From Agroathelia rolfsii (Eukaryota; Basidiomycota; Agaricomycetes; Amylocorticiales; Amylocorticiaceae), in NCBI GenBank assembly GCA_018343915.1, contig JABRWF010000002.1, positions 1,798,001 through 1,862,000 of the forward strand: a stretch of 64,000 nt of DNA. Reading direction: 5' to 3'. The notes under the pieces were generated by a model that saw only the letters and a program-made list of their open reading frames with translations, ran no database searches and had not been told where the DNA came from. Shown here piece after piece: positions 33,077-44,069 of this stretch. A program made the position numbers and the translations under genes. Position 1 is the stretch's first letter. Each line of letters starts with the position of its first letter.

Positions 33077-34024
33077 ATGGATTCTATGGATATGGATGCA
33101 AGCATGGACTACGATTATGCGCCTCAGCAGATCGTTCCCTCAGGAAATGCTCAGCAGGAGGAGACATCACAGCTGCCCATGCCCAGCACATCTGCCTCTG
33201 CGGATGCGCCCAGTAAGTGGCACACGTGTAGATCTACGGCAATCACGAAGTCATGACTTACGACGACATCTTCTCCAGCAACTTTTGTCCCATCACGAGA
33301 TACTCTCAAAGAGGTGGCCGTAAAGGTCCACAAGAGGAGAGCAGAGCAGGACACATGGACTTACATCGGCAAGGCGGTCTGCACACACGAGGAAGAGCCA
33401 GGGCACAAATCTCGTGTCGTCGTGCGTTCCGTGGCGACTGGCAAAGAAATGGTCGTGTTTAACGAAGTATATATCGTTCCTCATCCTCATCCAAGGTTTC
33501 GTTCAAGACAACATATCTCATGGATTTCCCCTTCCCCATCCTAGTCGAAAGATCTTCAGGCCGAAAAGCGTGGCAACTTTGTCGTCATTGGAACAGTGGA
33601 AGATGGTCGTGTGCAGACTTGGTCGTTGAATGTAAGCCCTTGCCCTTATTTCAGCTGTGCATGTCTTGCGTCTGGCTTCGTGAATGCCTCTGTCTGACAT
33701 CATCATCCAACCCAGGCTCTCAACAATTCTTCCACGCTTCGTCTTATGACCTACATCGAATTAGCCTCATATCGTGCAAAAGCCGCTCGAGAAGATCCCA
33801 AGACATATAACAAATCAAGACGACGAATCGAACGTCTCATCAAAGATGACAGACGGAGACGGCACCGTCGACGAAGAGACGCGGATGCACTTGTTGACGC
33901 ATTCGCCAAATCCGATCTCAATGGCCATGCCGAGGCCGAGGCTGCGCAAAGTATGATGTATGCTCCTCCAAATCCACCCATGTATCCCACCACCACGTCC
34001 GCCCCAGTCCCACCGACGTCTTAG
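33077..34024 (+). CDS. Unrecognised 239-aa protein with a basic coil and acidic N-terminus
   Basis: Exons 33077-33212, 33279-33466, 33545-33631 and 33716-34024 join in frame to 239 codons plus stop. The N-terminus is rich in Met, Asp and Gln (MDSMDMDASMDYDYAPQQ). The middle looks like a small beta-barrel domain: TWTYIGKAVCTHEE, KSRVVVRSVATGKEMVVF, NFVVIGTVEDGRVQTWSL. After it comes a helix with a strongly basic run (KSRRRIERLIKDDRRRRHRRRR) that could be a nuclear localisation or nucleic-acid-binding segment. The tail is Pro/Met-rich. I do not recognise the family. The clean splicing and conserved-looking core argue for a real gene. Confidence 0.7.
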
Positions 34025-34888
34025 CACTCTTCCCACGACAGTTTCTTCCTCTTCTTATTTACCCAGTCACTTCTAAGCAGTATATCATGCTACTATATTG
34101 TCTGTTGTCTCACCTACGTTGCGCTGTGACTTTTATTCGTCTGTAGTGTTCCAGTTTCTGATCTCATACATCGAGTCCTGTTCCTCTTCTCTCCCTCCCT
34201 CTCCCATAGCCAGTCTTTCATATCTATATACGCAACACCGCAATACTCATATCCGCACGCCCCATCTTCCTCGTCCTCCCCCGACTCCCAACCCACCTGG
34301 GCTGTCCTGCTTTACTACCGCTACTACTACTCGAATCCCCACCCGTATTCATTCGCAGTCGGATTTTTGTTTTCTGTCTTTTTAACTGTCTCTTTTTTTC
34401 GCCATATATACACACATTACACATATATATATCACAATGCAACATCCCCTCAAATCCAGATCAAGAGAGAATTTTCGAGTCCAGTCTTCGCTCACTGAGT
34501 GAATCAGCTTTTTATTCTTTTGTAACTTCGGTAAAGTTGTAGGTAAACAAAAAGTATGAGTTGGTCATTATACAATCCGTGGTTTGCTACTACCGTCCAT
34601 GCTAGTTGAGATGGGTAGGAAAAGGTGAAGGCAAACAAGACACAGAGTGAGAAAAAAAGTCAAATAATAAGTAGCGTCATACAAAATAGAGAAAAATAAA
34701 AATGGAAGGAAGGGTCTGGGGCTAGGGGTAATCAGGAAATGATGTTTGGATGCCACAAATAAAGCAAGATATCAAAAAAAAAAAAAAAAAAAAAGACGAA
34801 AATGTTCCTAAAATGTATAAAAAGAATGCGAGAAACAGAGCAGAGGGGAAAGCAACAGCAACAAGAGCCTGAGTGACAAGCGTGAAAG
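34025..34888. other. Convergent spacer with poly(A) tract
   Basis: No gene supported. Pyrimidine-rich from 34100 to 34400 (3' UTR of the 239-aa gene), 'atatatatatcac' near 34425, and an uninterrupted run of about 21 A near 34773-34793. The open frames here are low-complexity shadows. Confidence 0.5.
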
Positions 34889-36812
34889 CTAGTGGCGTGG
34901 CTCTTCATTGGATGAGTGCGAGTGCGTAGCCTGCAGCAGAGGTAGGTCCATATTGCTACCACCCGTGCCCCCTCCAAATGTAGCTGCACCAGACGTCTCA
35001 CCTGACACATCGGACGGGTGCCGGTGCTTATTGGAATACATCGCGGCATCGTACATCGGCGGCAGTTCGACGACTTCCTCTTCCTCAGGTTGGTCTAGAA
35101 TCGACGTGCCCGCGTCGGTGTGCAATATGAATCGCGATGGGCGCGAGGTCGACGAGCCTGCCGTAGACGCTACTGCCTCTGCAGCTTTTCTGCTCCGTGC
35201 GGAAGAATGCATCGAAAGATGCGGTCGGTGGGTGCGCGGTGTCAGCGGGTCGTCGCATTCATCGTCGCGGTAGGCATCATGCGTCGCTGAGGGGAGCATG
35301 AACGGGCTTGGCTGGTACTGCTGATCGGCGGGATGGACAGCGGAGCCGACCATCGAGCCCTCATCATCATGTTCTGGATTCAGCGGGAATACGTTAGACG
35401 ATTGCCTTGGGCGGTGGCCGCTAGATGGGGCGGCGGCGGCGGCGGCAGTCATGGCATTCGGAGCTGTGCGACCTCCGAGGGATGTGCGCGAGGCATCGGC
35501 GTCAAAAGGCGCGAAGTGCCGGCTTCGGCGACGCCAGTATTCTTCATCGTGGTGATCGGCCCGTTTGCGTCTGAGGAAAAATAAGAGCAGTGATACTAGG
35601 ACGGCGATAGCTACTACGGCTCCTGCTACTGTGGCTACTATGGCACCCAAGGATATGCCATTACTAGAGCCACCCGATGACGATGATGAGGTAGCAGAAG
35701 GAGCAGTAGAGGTAGAAGACGCTTGTGATGAAGTACTGGTGGCAGTTGTGGGAGGGTTCGAGGTCGACGAAGGCGACTTTGAGTTCAGACACGCAGTGTT
35801 ATCCGAAGCTCCCACCTGAGTATTATCGTGGTTAATGTCTTGCTATCGACTAGAGGCAAGGAAAAAACATACAGCTGTTACATCAGAAACACCTCCCAAA
35901 TTACCTTTTGAATCAACCATAGAAAATACCAATTGCACACCAGACGCAATATTGGCTATCCACTGATGAAGCATAAGTAAGCAGCTAATACAAAGAACAG
36001 TTCACTCTGAAATCAACTTACATCGAACTCTGTGCTGCCCGTAGAAGGCAGTAAAGTCAATGCCTGACCACCGGGTATCAATGCCTGGATTCACACAAAC
36101 TATCAAGGTCTGATGTAAACAGTAGATAGGATTGATAGACCAACATAAAGCGTGACAGGTTGGACTGCCTCAGTATAATTTGTTATTGGGTAATTCCTAG
36201 TAGCAAATGATGAGTTAGCAACGGTAGTGGTAGTGCGTCCGCAGTCACAAATATCCCCACCCGCATTGCTGTAACGCTGAATTTGTAGCATAGTAGAAAT
36301 CCACCCCTGGATCCACCCTGTTACAGTTAGCACCGTCTTGCGCAGCCCCAACCGTGTTCAGAACAGATACTCCTCCTGAAGCGAATCCAGTTGAGTCGGA
36401 CATGACGGCGAGGAACTGCTTCGTGGTGTTGAATGGGAGTGTCACTGAATAGGAGCCTTTGCCATTGCTATACGAGGACGACGGGATGGTAAAGATGCGC
36501 TGGGTACCAAATATCTAAGTTTTGCACGTAAGCTCGGGAATAGGTACATGGGAAAGACCAGGAGAAAGTCGATCATACGGGGAGCAGTTGCAGTTGATAC
36601 GGCGCCTGACCGCCTGGGCCATAATAAAGTACGGAATGAGCATGTATAGATCAGCCAATTGCGAGACACGGCGAACACTCACCGGTCCAGTTTACCGTGA
36701 ACTGGCCGCATTGGGTGGGGGCATTATACGTGTAGGTGAAGTTGCACAGCACAGACGACGTCCAGGAGAGCAGCAAGATCAGAATAAGGGGCAAGTCGCG
36801 GAGGACTGCCAT
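34889..36812 (-). CDS. Secreted/single-pass membrane protein, Ser/Thr-rich, unknown function
   Basis: Signal peptide LPLILILLLSWTSSVLC at the N-terminus, then a Cys-containing ectodomain (YNAPTQCGQFTVNWTG; GGQAPYQLQLLP; FDWIANIASGVQLVFSMVDSKGNLGG). A Ser/Thr-rich stalk follows, and then a transmembrane helix, AIVATVAGAVVAIAVLVSLLLFFL, with RRKR stop-transfer. The cytosolic tail is about 200 aa and rich in Ser, His and Pro. At least five exons. This architecture, with a duplicated beta domain before a stalk and one helix, is common in Agaricomycetes cell-surface proteins of unknown role; a cell-wall sensor is possible but unproven. Start at the ATG before AVLRDLPL, since it opens the signal peptide; an ATG seven codons upstream is possible. 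Confidence 0.75.
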
Positions 36813-37127
36813 GGGGGGCCACAGACGGTGCAATGGGGATGGGTTAGAAAAAGAAAAAGACGACCAGCGAATGAAGGAGGGGACAGGATTCGGCTATGGA
36901 CTACGATAAACAGAACAAATAGCAATGGGCAGGAGGGGAAATAGGCAAATGGCTCCCCTCATGCGGTGCGGCGGGCCACAAGTGAGTTTGATCCGGGGCA
37001 GTGCAACTATCGACGATGGCTTGTGCATCTCGTCGATTATTCGTCGATAGCCAAGCAACAACACTTAATTATAATCATGATAATGTAATGTAACATCTGT
37101 AGCATCTCTCCTAACCGACGCATAGCT
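36813..37127. other. Spacer between the membrane protein and the 873-aa gene
   Basis: No gene seen. It combines the promoter of the membrane-protein gene with the 3' flank of the 873-aa gene; the two genes lie in tandem on the minus strand. Confidence 0.45.
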
Positions 37128-39806
37128 TCACCTCCATCCACCGAATAACCCTTGTCTCAGCGACTCGAAGAAGCCCTGGCGCGCTTGAGCTCGATCGTCG
37201 GGGGCTTTCTCTCCAATGGCCCTTCCATTTCCCCACCCTACCGTCGCCGTCGTTGTCGTTGCTGCATGCGAAATATCCCTCCTCCACCCCTCAATATTGG
37301 CGATTGGCTTTGGGACATCCGGAAGCTGAATCGCAGGTGTATATTCAGCCACAGAACGTGGAGCCTCCGTCGTCGCGGGCAAAGGTACCCAATTCTGATC
37401 CGCAGCAACCGTAGAGGACGCGACCGATTCACAGGAAGATGAAAGTGGCCTCTGCTGCGCAAGAGTTAAATCGCTGAACGAAGGTGAGATGTTCTCTCTC
37501 CAGCCTTTCAAAGGTGGAGAGCAAGACGCTGGAACCTCGGGTGCAGACATGTGCTCTTGGGACCCCGAGCGTACGTACTTGATACTTATTGCACGCGATG
37601 TCGAGAACGGATCGTCGCTGAAAACAGAGTAACGACTGTGAGCTGAGGGAGGTGCTCGAGTTCCCTGAACTGTCCCATATGTAGTCTTGGATCGATCTTG
37701 TGTTATCTGTGCTCCACGATGGAGATCGGATGGTCGAAGCGGTGTGATCTGTTTGCTAGAGTCGCTCCAAGGCATCTGTGAAGCCCACGACGGAACTTTG
37801 GTAGGCGAAAAATCGACAAACGCCCTAATAGGCTTATAGCGATAGCGGCGGGAACCTGGAGGAACAACGAGCCCATCGTTGCTGAGAGGAAACATATCTC
37901 CCTTCTTGATAGGGGGTGGTCGCTCTTGACTGTCGGAAGGCGTTATTGACGATAGCTCGAGGTCACTTTTAACAGGCCCAACGGTAGGTATAACAGAGGC
38001 TTTGTCACTCTCAGCCACTTGAGTATCTGATGATGCCTCATTCTGGGACGGGAGGATGATGGGCTTTGCTTTGATCAGCTCTTGGACCTGACGTGATGAC
38101 TCTGCTGCTCGAATGAAGCACCCAGTGTCAGCCTTCCGACGTTGTCGTCGTTCCATCTTACGAGCTTCCACCCAAGCTTGAGCTTGCTTGCTAATGTCGT
38201 CGATCGAGTTGTCGGAAGCGATAGTATCTATAGACAAACAACTAGGGAAACGTCTTTCTGGCGCATTTACTTGCGTACATAATTGGGATGGTCCGGAGCC
38301 TCCAGAAGTCGCTTCTAGAGTGGGTGGATCAACACTCGTGCTTGAGACTATCTTGAAGTCGGCTGGTTTGGCGGTCAAAAGCGTCGGCTGCACAAGTCTT
38401 GTAGAAAGAGCAACAGTATCTGGAGAGACTCGAACCGTAGTTTTACATAGAGATGCTTTAGAAGCAGCCATATTTAAAGAGGCTAGCACAGCTGGGTTTG
38501 AAGTCTGTGAAGGAGTTGGAGCGGACACGGGGGTGGTGGGGTTGAAGCTGGGACCTGACCATTTCACCTTGGAGGGAAGGCTGAGGGGCCGAATTGTGGC
38601 GAGTTGGATAGGCTTGCAATTGGCATCATTGAAAATAGTTGATGGTCTTGGCTGAGCAGTCTGATGGTCGAGATGGACTTTCTCGCTTGAACTCGTACGA
38701 TTGGATGCGTTGGAAGACAGATCAAGATCGGAAAGGGTACAACCCGGAAATTTGTTAGGTTCAGACTCCTGAGGAACTTGAGAGGATGAGATTTGGGCAG
38801 TGTTCTTTGTGATTAACACTCTCGAGCTAGATGATTGCGCTGAGCCTGTCTGTGGTGTCTTGGAAATGCGTACCTTCGGCAGCAGGCTAAGGTCCGGAGT
38901 AGAAGGCAGCTGAGTGACGGTAGCAGCAGTCGTAACAGAAACCGGATTCCCGAGAAAGCTTGCTGCATTTACAAGAGCCGAGATAGAGTCGACCGAATCA
39001 ATGCTCTGAGGAGTAGCAGGAGTTTTGATGTTTTCAGGCTCAGAGATTCCTTCAGACTGACTAGCAGCAGATTCGGGAGAAACGGAAGACACAGGGGTTG
39101 TATTATTTGTTGAAGACGAGATAGCAATATTACTATTGAGTTTTTGAGCAATCACACCAGACCTGGGTTGAGGGGTTGATATTGGAGAAACCACGAATCG
39201 AGTACTATGCTTTCTATTACGTTGCGAAGATGTAGGTTTATCGTCGAAATCCACTTCGTCGATAAGTGGAAAAAGACTGTTATCCCGTACCCCAGACTTG
39301 GGAGACTGAGTGGGATTGATCTTACCAGTTGTAGAAGATCCCCCTGGAGTAGGGGATCCTATGTAGTCATCGGAACGAAAACTATCGCCGGAGGACGAAG
39401 GAGAAAGATTCGGCGGAGTGGAAATGTCGCCATAGGTCTTCCTTCCCATGCGAGCAAGACGTTGGCGTACCATGAGATTTAGGTAGGCATTTTCCTTTTG
39501 TTTTGTCCTACGGTACAGTCAAATAAGAGAGAAAGCAGGATATATGCGAATGGCGAGTACATACCGGTTGTCTGCTTCAATCTGTAGAATCAGCCGCCTT
39601 GAGCTAGCGGGAGACAACGACGATCGTTTTTCCTTATGGGTCTTTTTCAGCTTCTTGGGAAAACGGGGCTGATGTCGTTGAACGGGTTCAATGAATGTAG
39701 GTTTATTCTGTTCTTCCTCAGCTCTGCGTTGTTTCGCCTCCTCGTCCCATTTTTTACGGAGCTCCCTCCGATTGAGTATCTGCGGCCTGGGGCCACACTT
39801 GGCCAT
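37128..39806 (-). CDS. 873-aa Ser/Pro/Thr-rich protein, unknown
   Basis: Two exons, 39806-39565 and 39507-37128, joined by a 57-nt intron (ADNR|TKQKENAYLNL), give 873 codons plus stop. The first 80 residues are strongly charged (RRELRKKWDEEAKQRRAEEEQ). They are followed by basic patches and long disordered Ser/Thr/Pro stretches. One more ordered stretch is AQAWVEARKMERRQRRKAD. The C-terminus ends QGFFESLRQGLFGGWR. No enzymatic domain is visible. I do not recognise it; it could be a scaffold or cell-cycle regulator, but that is only suggested by composition. Divergent from RPL13. Confidence 0.75.
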
Positions 39807-40216
39807 GGGAGAGATAGGAAGAATGATGCAAAACGATACGATACGATATAGGGTTGTTCGAAGTTGGGGAGGAAGGAATGTGAGGGCCCTCTACAAATGG
39901 AAGGAAAGACGATTACGTAATAGTACCGCGTTTGGAAGGACTCGGATATACCGGCCCGGACAGTAGAGCTGGATTGTCGCTGCTACTGGTGGCCTACTCG
40001 CCAGCAACGACGGCGTAGGACCCCTCAAGGCAAGACTGCTCACTCATTTTTGCTTGCCAGCTCGTCCTGCCATCCGATAAGAATGCTAGCATTATCAAGA
40101 ACGAGACAGATCTAGGTCGATTTGACGATGGATGGCAGGACGATGGTCTGGATGTCGCGGCTCGCAGTGCTGAACTTTTTCTTCCCTGCTTTCTTGTCTA
40201 CAGACATCAACCAGCC
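39807..40216. promoter_or_regulatory. Divergent promoter of the 873-aa gene and RPL13
   Basis: 410 nt between the start codons. The RPL13 side ends 'cttgtctacagacatcaaccagcc', which looks like an intron acceptor, so the RPL13 5' UTR may be spliced. No other motif that I can name. Confidence 0.4.
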
Positions 40217-40907
40217 ATGGGTTTTGCACACAACAACGTCCTCCACAACAACCACTTCCATAAAGACTGGCAACGCCGTGTCCGTACCTGGTTCGATCAG
40301 CCAGGCCGTAAGCTGCGCCGCCGCACCGCCCGTAAGACCAAGGCTGCCACCCTTGGTGTCCGCCCTCTCCATCCCCTTCGCCCCGCTGTCCGGGGTCAAA
40401 CTATTCGCTACAACCGAAAAATCAGGGAGGGCCGTGGTTTCACTCTCGCTGAGCTCAAGGCTGCTGGGGTTGGCCGCAAGGAGGCTCGTGGTCTGGGTAT
40501 TGTCGTAGACCACCGAAGGAGGAATTCGAGCGAGGAGGGCAAGGCTCTCAATGTGGAGCGTCTCACTGCCTACAAGGAGAAGCTGATCGTCTTCCCTCGC
40601 AAGGCTGGCAAACCCAAGAAGGGCGACTCTACTGGTGATGATCTCACCGCCCCCACCACACGCACTTCACTTGCCCTGCCCAATCCCTATGTCCATGAGG
40701 CGCCTCGCAAAATTGCTGCGGAGGAGCGTGAGTTTGAGGCTTACCGTGCTCTCCGCAATGCCCGTGCCCAGGCCAGGCACGAGGGCAAGCGCAAGATTCG
40801 CGCTCAAAAGGCAAGTAATCTCTGATTGCTATATTTCGAATATTCATTCTCAACTGTTTTCTTTTCGTATACAGAAGGAGGAGGAGGAGGCGGCCAAGAA
40901 GAAGTAA
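40217..40907 (+). CDS. RPL13: 60S ribosomal protein L13 (eL13)
   Basis: 208 aa, exons 40217-40810 and 40875-40907. eL13 features: HNNVLHNNHFHKDWQRRV, GRKLRRRTARKTKAA, VRPLHPLRPAVRGQTIRYN, REGRGFTLAELKAAGV, GIVVDHRRRNSSEE. The C-terminus is the Lys/Glu tail KKEEEEAAKKK. The intron starts with GCAAGT at 40811 and must be GC-AG: using the GT six bases further would shift the last exon out of frame. The short last exon gives the charged tail normal for fungal L13. Confidence 0.96.
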
Positions 40908-41180
40908 ATTACCAGATCAAGTGTATTTTTACTTGTTTCTTTTACATATTCTCCCGTCCCTGCTCTGGTTACTTCACTTTTTTGCATGTCACTGCCTGCT
41001 TTTCCGCTACCATGACTATAAGGATGCGTTTTTACGCAACTGTTCCATATGCCCGTACATAAACCCATATATGCTTGAATGATTATGCTGAGCGAACTAT
41101 GCTCCGTCAAGCTCATATTTTATTGTGGTCCGATGGCCTGAGATTTTAATTATCAATTTTACTGTAAGATCCAAGCAGCC

Positions 41181-42170
41181 ATGTCGAGCGATCGAGCTAC
41201 TCTTTCAGCTTCAACAACGAACGCCTCATCTATCAAACCTTCATTTGGTCTGCCTGACACGATTGTACGCTATCATCCACCATGGCCCAGCCCTGCTTCG
41301 GACGCACAGCCTGAATCGATACAAGTGACAGTCCCGCCGGCTGTAATCCACGGCATTTTCGCACATCGCCAATGGCGCGCAGGCGTACTATTATCTGACT
41401 TCATCGCATCTGGTACCATCGACGTGCGTGGTCAGACCGTACTCGAGCTTGGTGCAGGTACCGGCCTGCCGAGCATCACCGCAGCCCACGCAGGCGCACG
41501 CCGTGTCGTGTCGACCGACTACGACGAGCCGATACTGATTGCACGTTTACGCGAGAACATGCGAGTGAATATTCCACCAGAGTGGTGGCGATCGTCCTCA
41601 CCACGAGTGGTCCAAGTGTTAGGCCATACATGGGGAACGGCTTCCGTTGAAGATCTCTACCCCTGGGATGCACAGAGGAAAGCATATGATCGATTCGACG
41701 TCGTGCTGTGTGCCGACTTGTTTTGGGACAAGTTCAGTCACGATGCACTGGTCAAGACGCTCTCGCAGGTCGTTCATACTAGAAAAGATGGTGATTGTGC
41801 AGAGACGACTCGGACGAGGGTGTACATCGTCGCCGGCTTACACACTGGGCGTGAGGTACTGGATCATTTCTTTCGACTTGCAAGCGCGGCTGGGTTTGCG
41901 ATCGAGGGTGTCGACGGGGATCCTGATCTGTATGAATGGGCATTTGTTCAAGGACAGGAAGATGAGCGGCCACAGCAGGGTGCGGTGCTGTCACAGTCGA
42001 ACACATCCGGGTCCACGGAGGGACTTGCAGCAATAGTCGAAGAGGCCAAGAGCACATTGGACGGCAGAAAGCGACGATTTGATGCATCGGTGCCCGATGG
42101 GCTCATTTCAGAAAGGAATGGCTGGATGGTCAGGGCAACATTGTTCTGGAAAGCTAGAATTGGCAAATAA
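41181..42170 (+). CDS. EFM7: EFM7/NNT1-type lysine and N-terminal methyltransferase
   Basis: Single-exon 329-aa seven-beta-strand SAM methyltransferase of the methyltransferase-16 group. The SAM-binding motif I is VLELGAGTGLPS and motif post-I is VVSTDYDE; upstream is AHRQWRAGVLLSDFI, and FDVVLCADLFWDKFSH is motif II. The combination resembles yeast Efm7/Nnt1, which methylates the N-terminal Gly and Lys of elongation factor 1A. The insert at 220-240 and the C-terminal extension (~70 aa) are longer than in yeast. A related METTL21-type enzyme is the alternative. Start is the first ATG, before SSDRATLS. Confidence 0.82.
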   Translation: MSSDRATLSASTTNASSIKPSFGLPDTIVRYHPPWPSPASDAQPESIQVTVPPAVIHGIFAHRQWRAGVLLSDFIASGTIDVRGQTVLELGAGTGLPSITAAHAGARRVVSTDYDEPILIARLRENMRVNIPPEWWRSSSPRVVQVLGHTWGTASVEDLYPWDAQRKAYDRFDVVLCADLFWDKFSHDALVKTLSQVVHTRKDGDCAETTRTRVYIVAGLHTGREVLDHFFRLASAAGFAIEGVDGDPDLYEWAFVQGQEDERPQQGAVLSQSNTSGSTEGLAAIVEEAKSTLDGRKRRFDASVPDGLISERNGWMVRATLFWKARIGK

Positions 42171-42523
42171 TCATTCAGTCGCTGGTACGCCACAGCGGCA
42201 ACTGAGACACTATTACTACAAATATATGTTATAGACATCCTGTGACAGCCTCAAGAGCATGCCCAATCTTCAAACAGCCACCCTGATCTGGCAGATTGAC
42301 TGAACACCTCATGGCTGGGCTGCAAATTATGGCTGCGGCGGTGGCGTCAAGGCATGGATCGAGGACGGTGAAACCCGGTAAATCGATGAAGAGAAGGACA
42401 AGATCGTAATACCCGCTTGTTTCCAACCACCGATAATTATAATAATTTATCACATTCCACTATAGTACAGAGAATGCGGGTTCGAACCCTTAGTGTATCA
42501 TCATCGCCCTCTCATCACCACTG
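42171..42523. other. Convergent 3' flank with a tRNA-like B-box string
   Basis: No gene supported. It contains 'gcgggttcgaaccct' near 42476-42490, resembling a tRNA T-arm, but no D-arm or acceptor stem can be built around it. Confidence 0.5.
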
Positions 42524-43765
42524 CTAACTGACTTCTAGAATGATATCTTCGGCGCGCAGCAGAAGCCGTTGAGTCCAGTACTTGGTTAGCTTGTACACCT
42601 GATACAACGCTCTAGCGGAGTGGAGAAAAGATAGGACATTAGTCAGCGATGTTTAGATGCCGAATTTTGGATTTCACGTAATAAGCCTAGAACCCTTACC
42701 TGACTGCACCGGCGACAAGAAGTAGCAGCACAAGCAGGGCAGCTACATCCTTGATGTTGCCACCGCGCCGATTGTTTGAGCGACTGGCACGATAACGTGC
42801 AATCCACTGCACGGGTGCGAGCATGTGCGACGATATCAAAATGTGTACCAGTGACATGGCGCCAACTAGGGGAAGACCGAGTAAGAAGCGTTGCAATAGG
42901 CGCAACAGTAACCCCTGTTCGGCCTTGATGACATGGCCACCAGTAGGAGTGAGCATTACATGCGGTCGGCGAGCGGCAAAAGCGGCATCGACAATCTCAC
43001 TCTCTTCGCGCAGGATGCGGAACGCTGCACGTAAAAGGTCTGCACCGACCTCGAACGGGGAGACGAAATGGTAGCCGAAATACCAACCGGAATGATAACT
43101 CGAGCTAGGTGGCCTTTCTAGTGTGTCCATGAAGTATGTAGTGACAAATGATGCCGCCAAGACAATAAGCGTGAAAAAGATAGAAGATATGGCGCCCACG
43201 ATGGCTACATGTGTAAGAGGTTTACGTCAAATAATTAGGTCACCCAGTGGATTATAGATATATATTTAAAATAAAATAAAACAAACTAACCCGGGTTGGT
43301 TGCAAGGCCGGAAACACGGGTACGCGCATAACGATAACGATATTTGCATTGCGGGCAAGCAAAGAAGGCAGACTTGTTGATATCGGACTTCATCCATCGC
43401 CTGAGACATTCGATATGAATGTGCTATCAGGCCATGAGTGATACAAATTTGCATGACGTGTGCTATGCCATCGGTGGGGCAGAGCAGCAGGACTAATGAC
43501 TACTTACACTGATGGTGCCCTTGCAGAGACATGGCCTGATCAACCGACCCAGCTCAGGATCATTATCCCCGCCGAAGCATATACGACATTGTCTTTCGTC
43601 ATCGGTTGGATTATTGCCACCTGCTGTAGTGTGGTCATCTTGATTATTTTCGTTGGCTGAAGGCCCGTTCGGATTATTATTCCTGCGGCGTAGTCCACTG
43701 ATAGGTTCCCAAGTGTCGATGAACTCCTCGAGCCCGAGACTGCCCGGGATAGCACGGTGACTCAT
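42524..43765 (-). CDS. RING-CH (MARCH-type) membrane E3 ubiquitin ligase
   Basis: The N-terminal RINGv domain is split over exons 1 and 2: CRICFGG, RPCLCKGTIS|HIHIECLRRWM, then FACPQCKYRY, giving the C4HC3 zinc pattern. At least two transmembrane segments follow (AISSIFFTLIVLAASFV; FLLGLPLVGAMSLVHILI) and a third, hydrophobic one near the end (AALLVLLLLVAG). The last exon gives ALYQVYKLTKYWTQ and stops at 42526-42524. The family ubiquitinates membrane proteins in the ER, Golgi or endosomes; Ssm4/Doa10 is much larger, so this is a short relative. Start at MSHRAIPG. Divergent from the carrier gene. Confidence 0.88.
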
Positions 43766-44069
43766 AACTGTGAAAGGAGTTTATCTGAGTATTTCTGCCA
43801 TTTGTGGATTGTAGAGTATATAGTAGTGCATTTAGGTCACTGACCGCTTTGTGTGAGCAACAACCTAAGCCGTTAGAAGTATGAACTCGAGGTACAAGAA
43901 TAGGCGCCCAGACTGGTTGCTTTCCACGTCATTTGCGGAAGCAAACGGTGAATCTCCCCAGATCTGTTCCATCAACCGCGGTTACTCATAAGCTTGCCGG
44001 TGCCTGTCCACTCCATTGGCACGGTTGGCCGCCAAGGGCGCAAACACTAGCATTCGCAATACCGCCATC
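43766..44069. promoter_or_regulatory. Divergent promoter of the RING-CH gene and the carrier gene
   Basis: 304 nt between the start codons. No motif I can name with confidence. Confidence 0.4.

Noticed and set aside
34757..34800. Long poly(A) run as evidence of a retroposed gene
   Set aside because: No coding relic or target duplication precedes it; it looks like a simple homopolymer in a convergent 3' spacer.
42470..42495. tRNA-like T-arm string (gcgggttcgaaccct)
   Set aside because: Stem pairing beyond three bases fails and there is no D-arm, anticodon arm or acceptor stem within the right distance.
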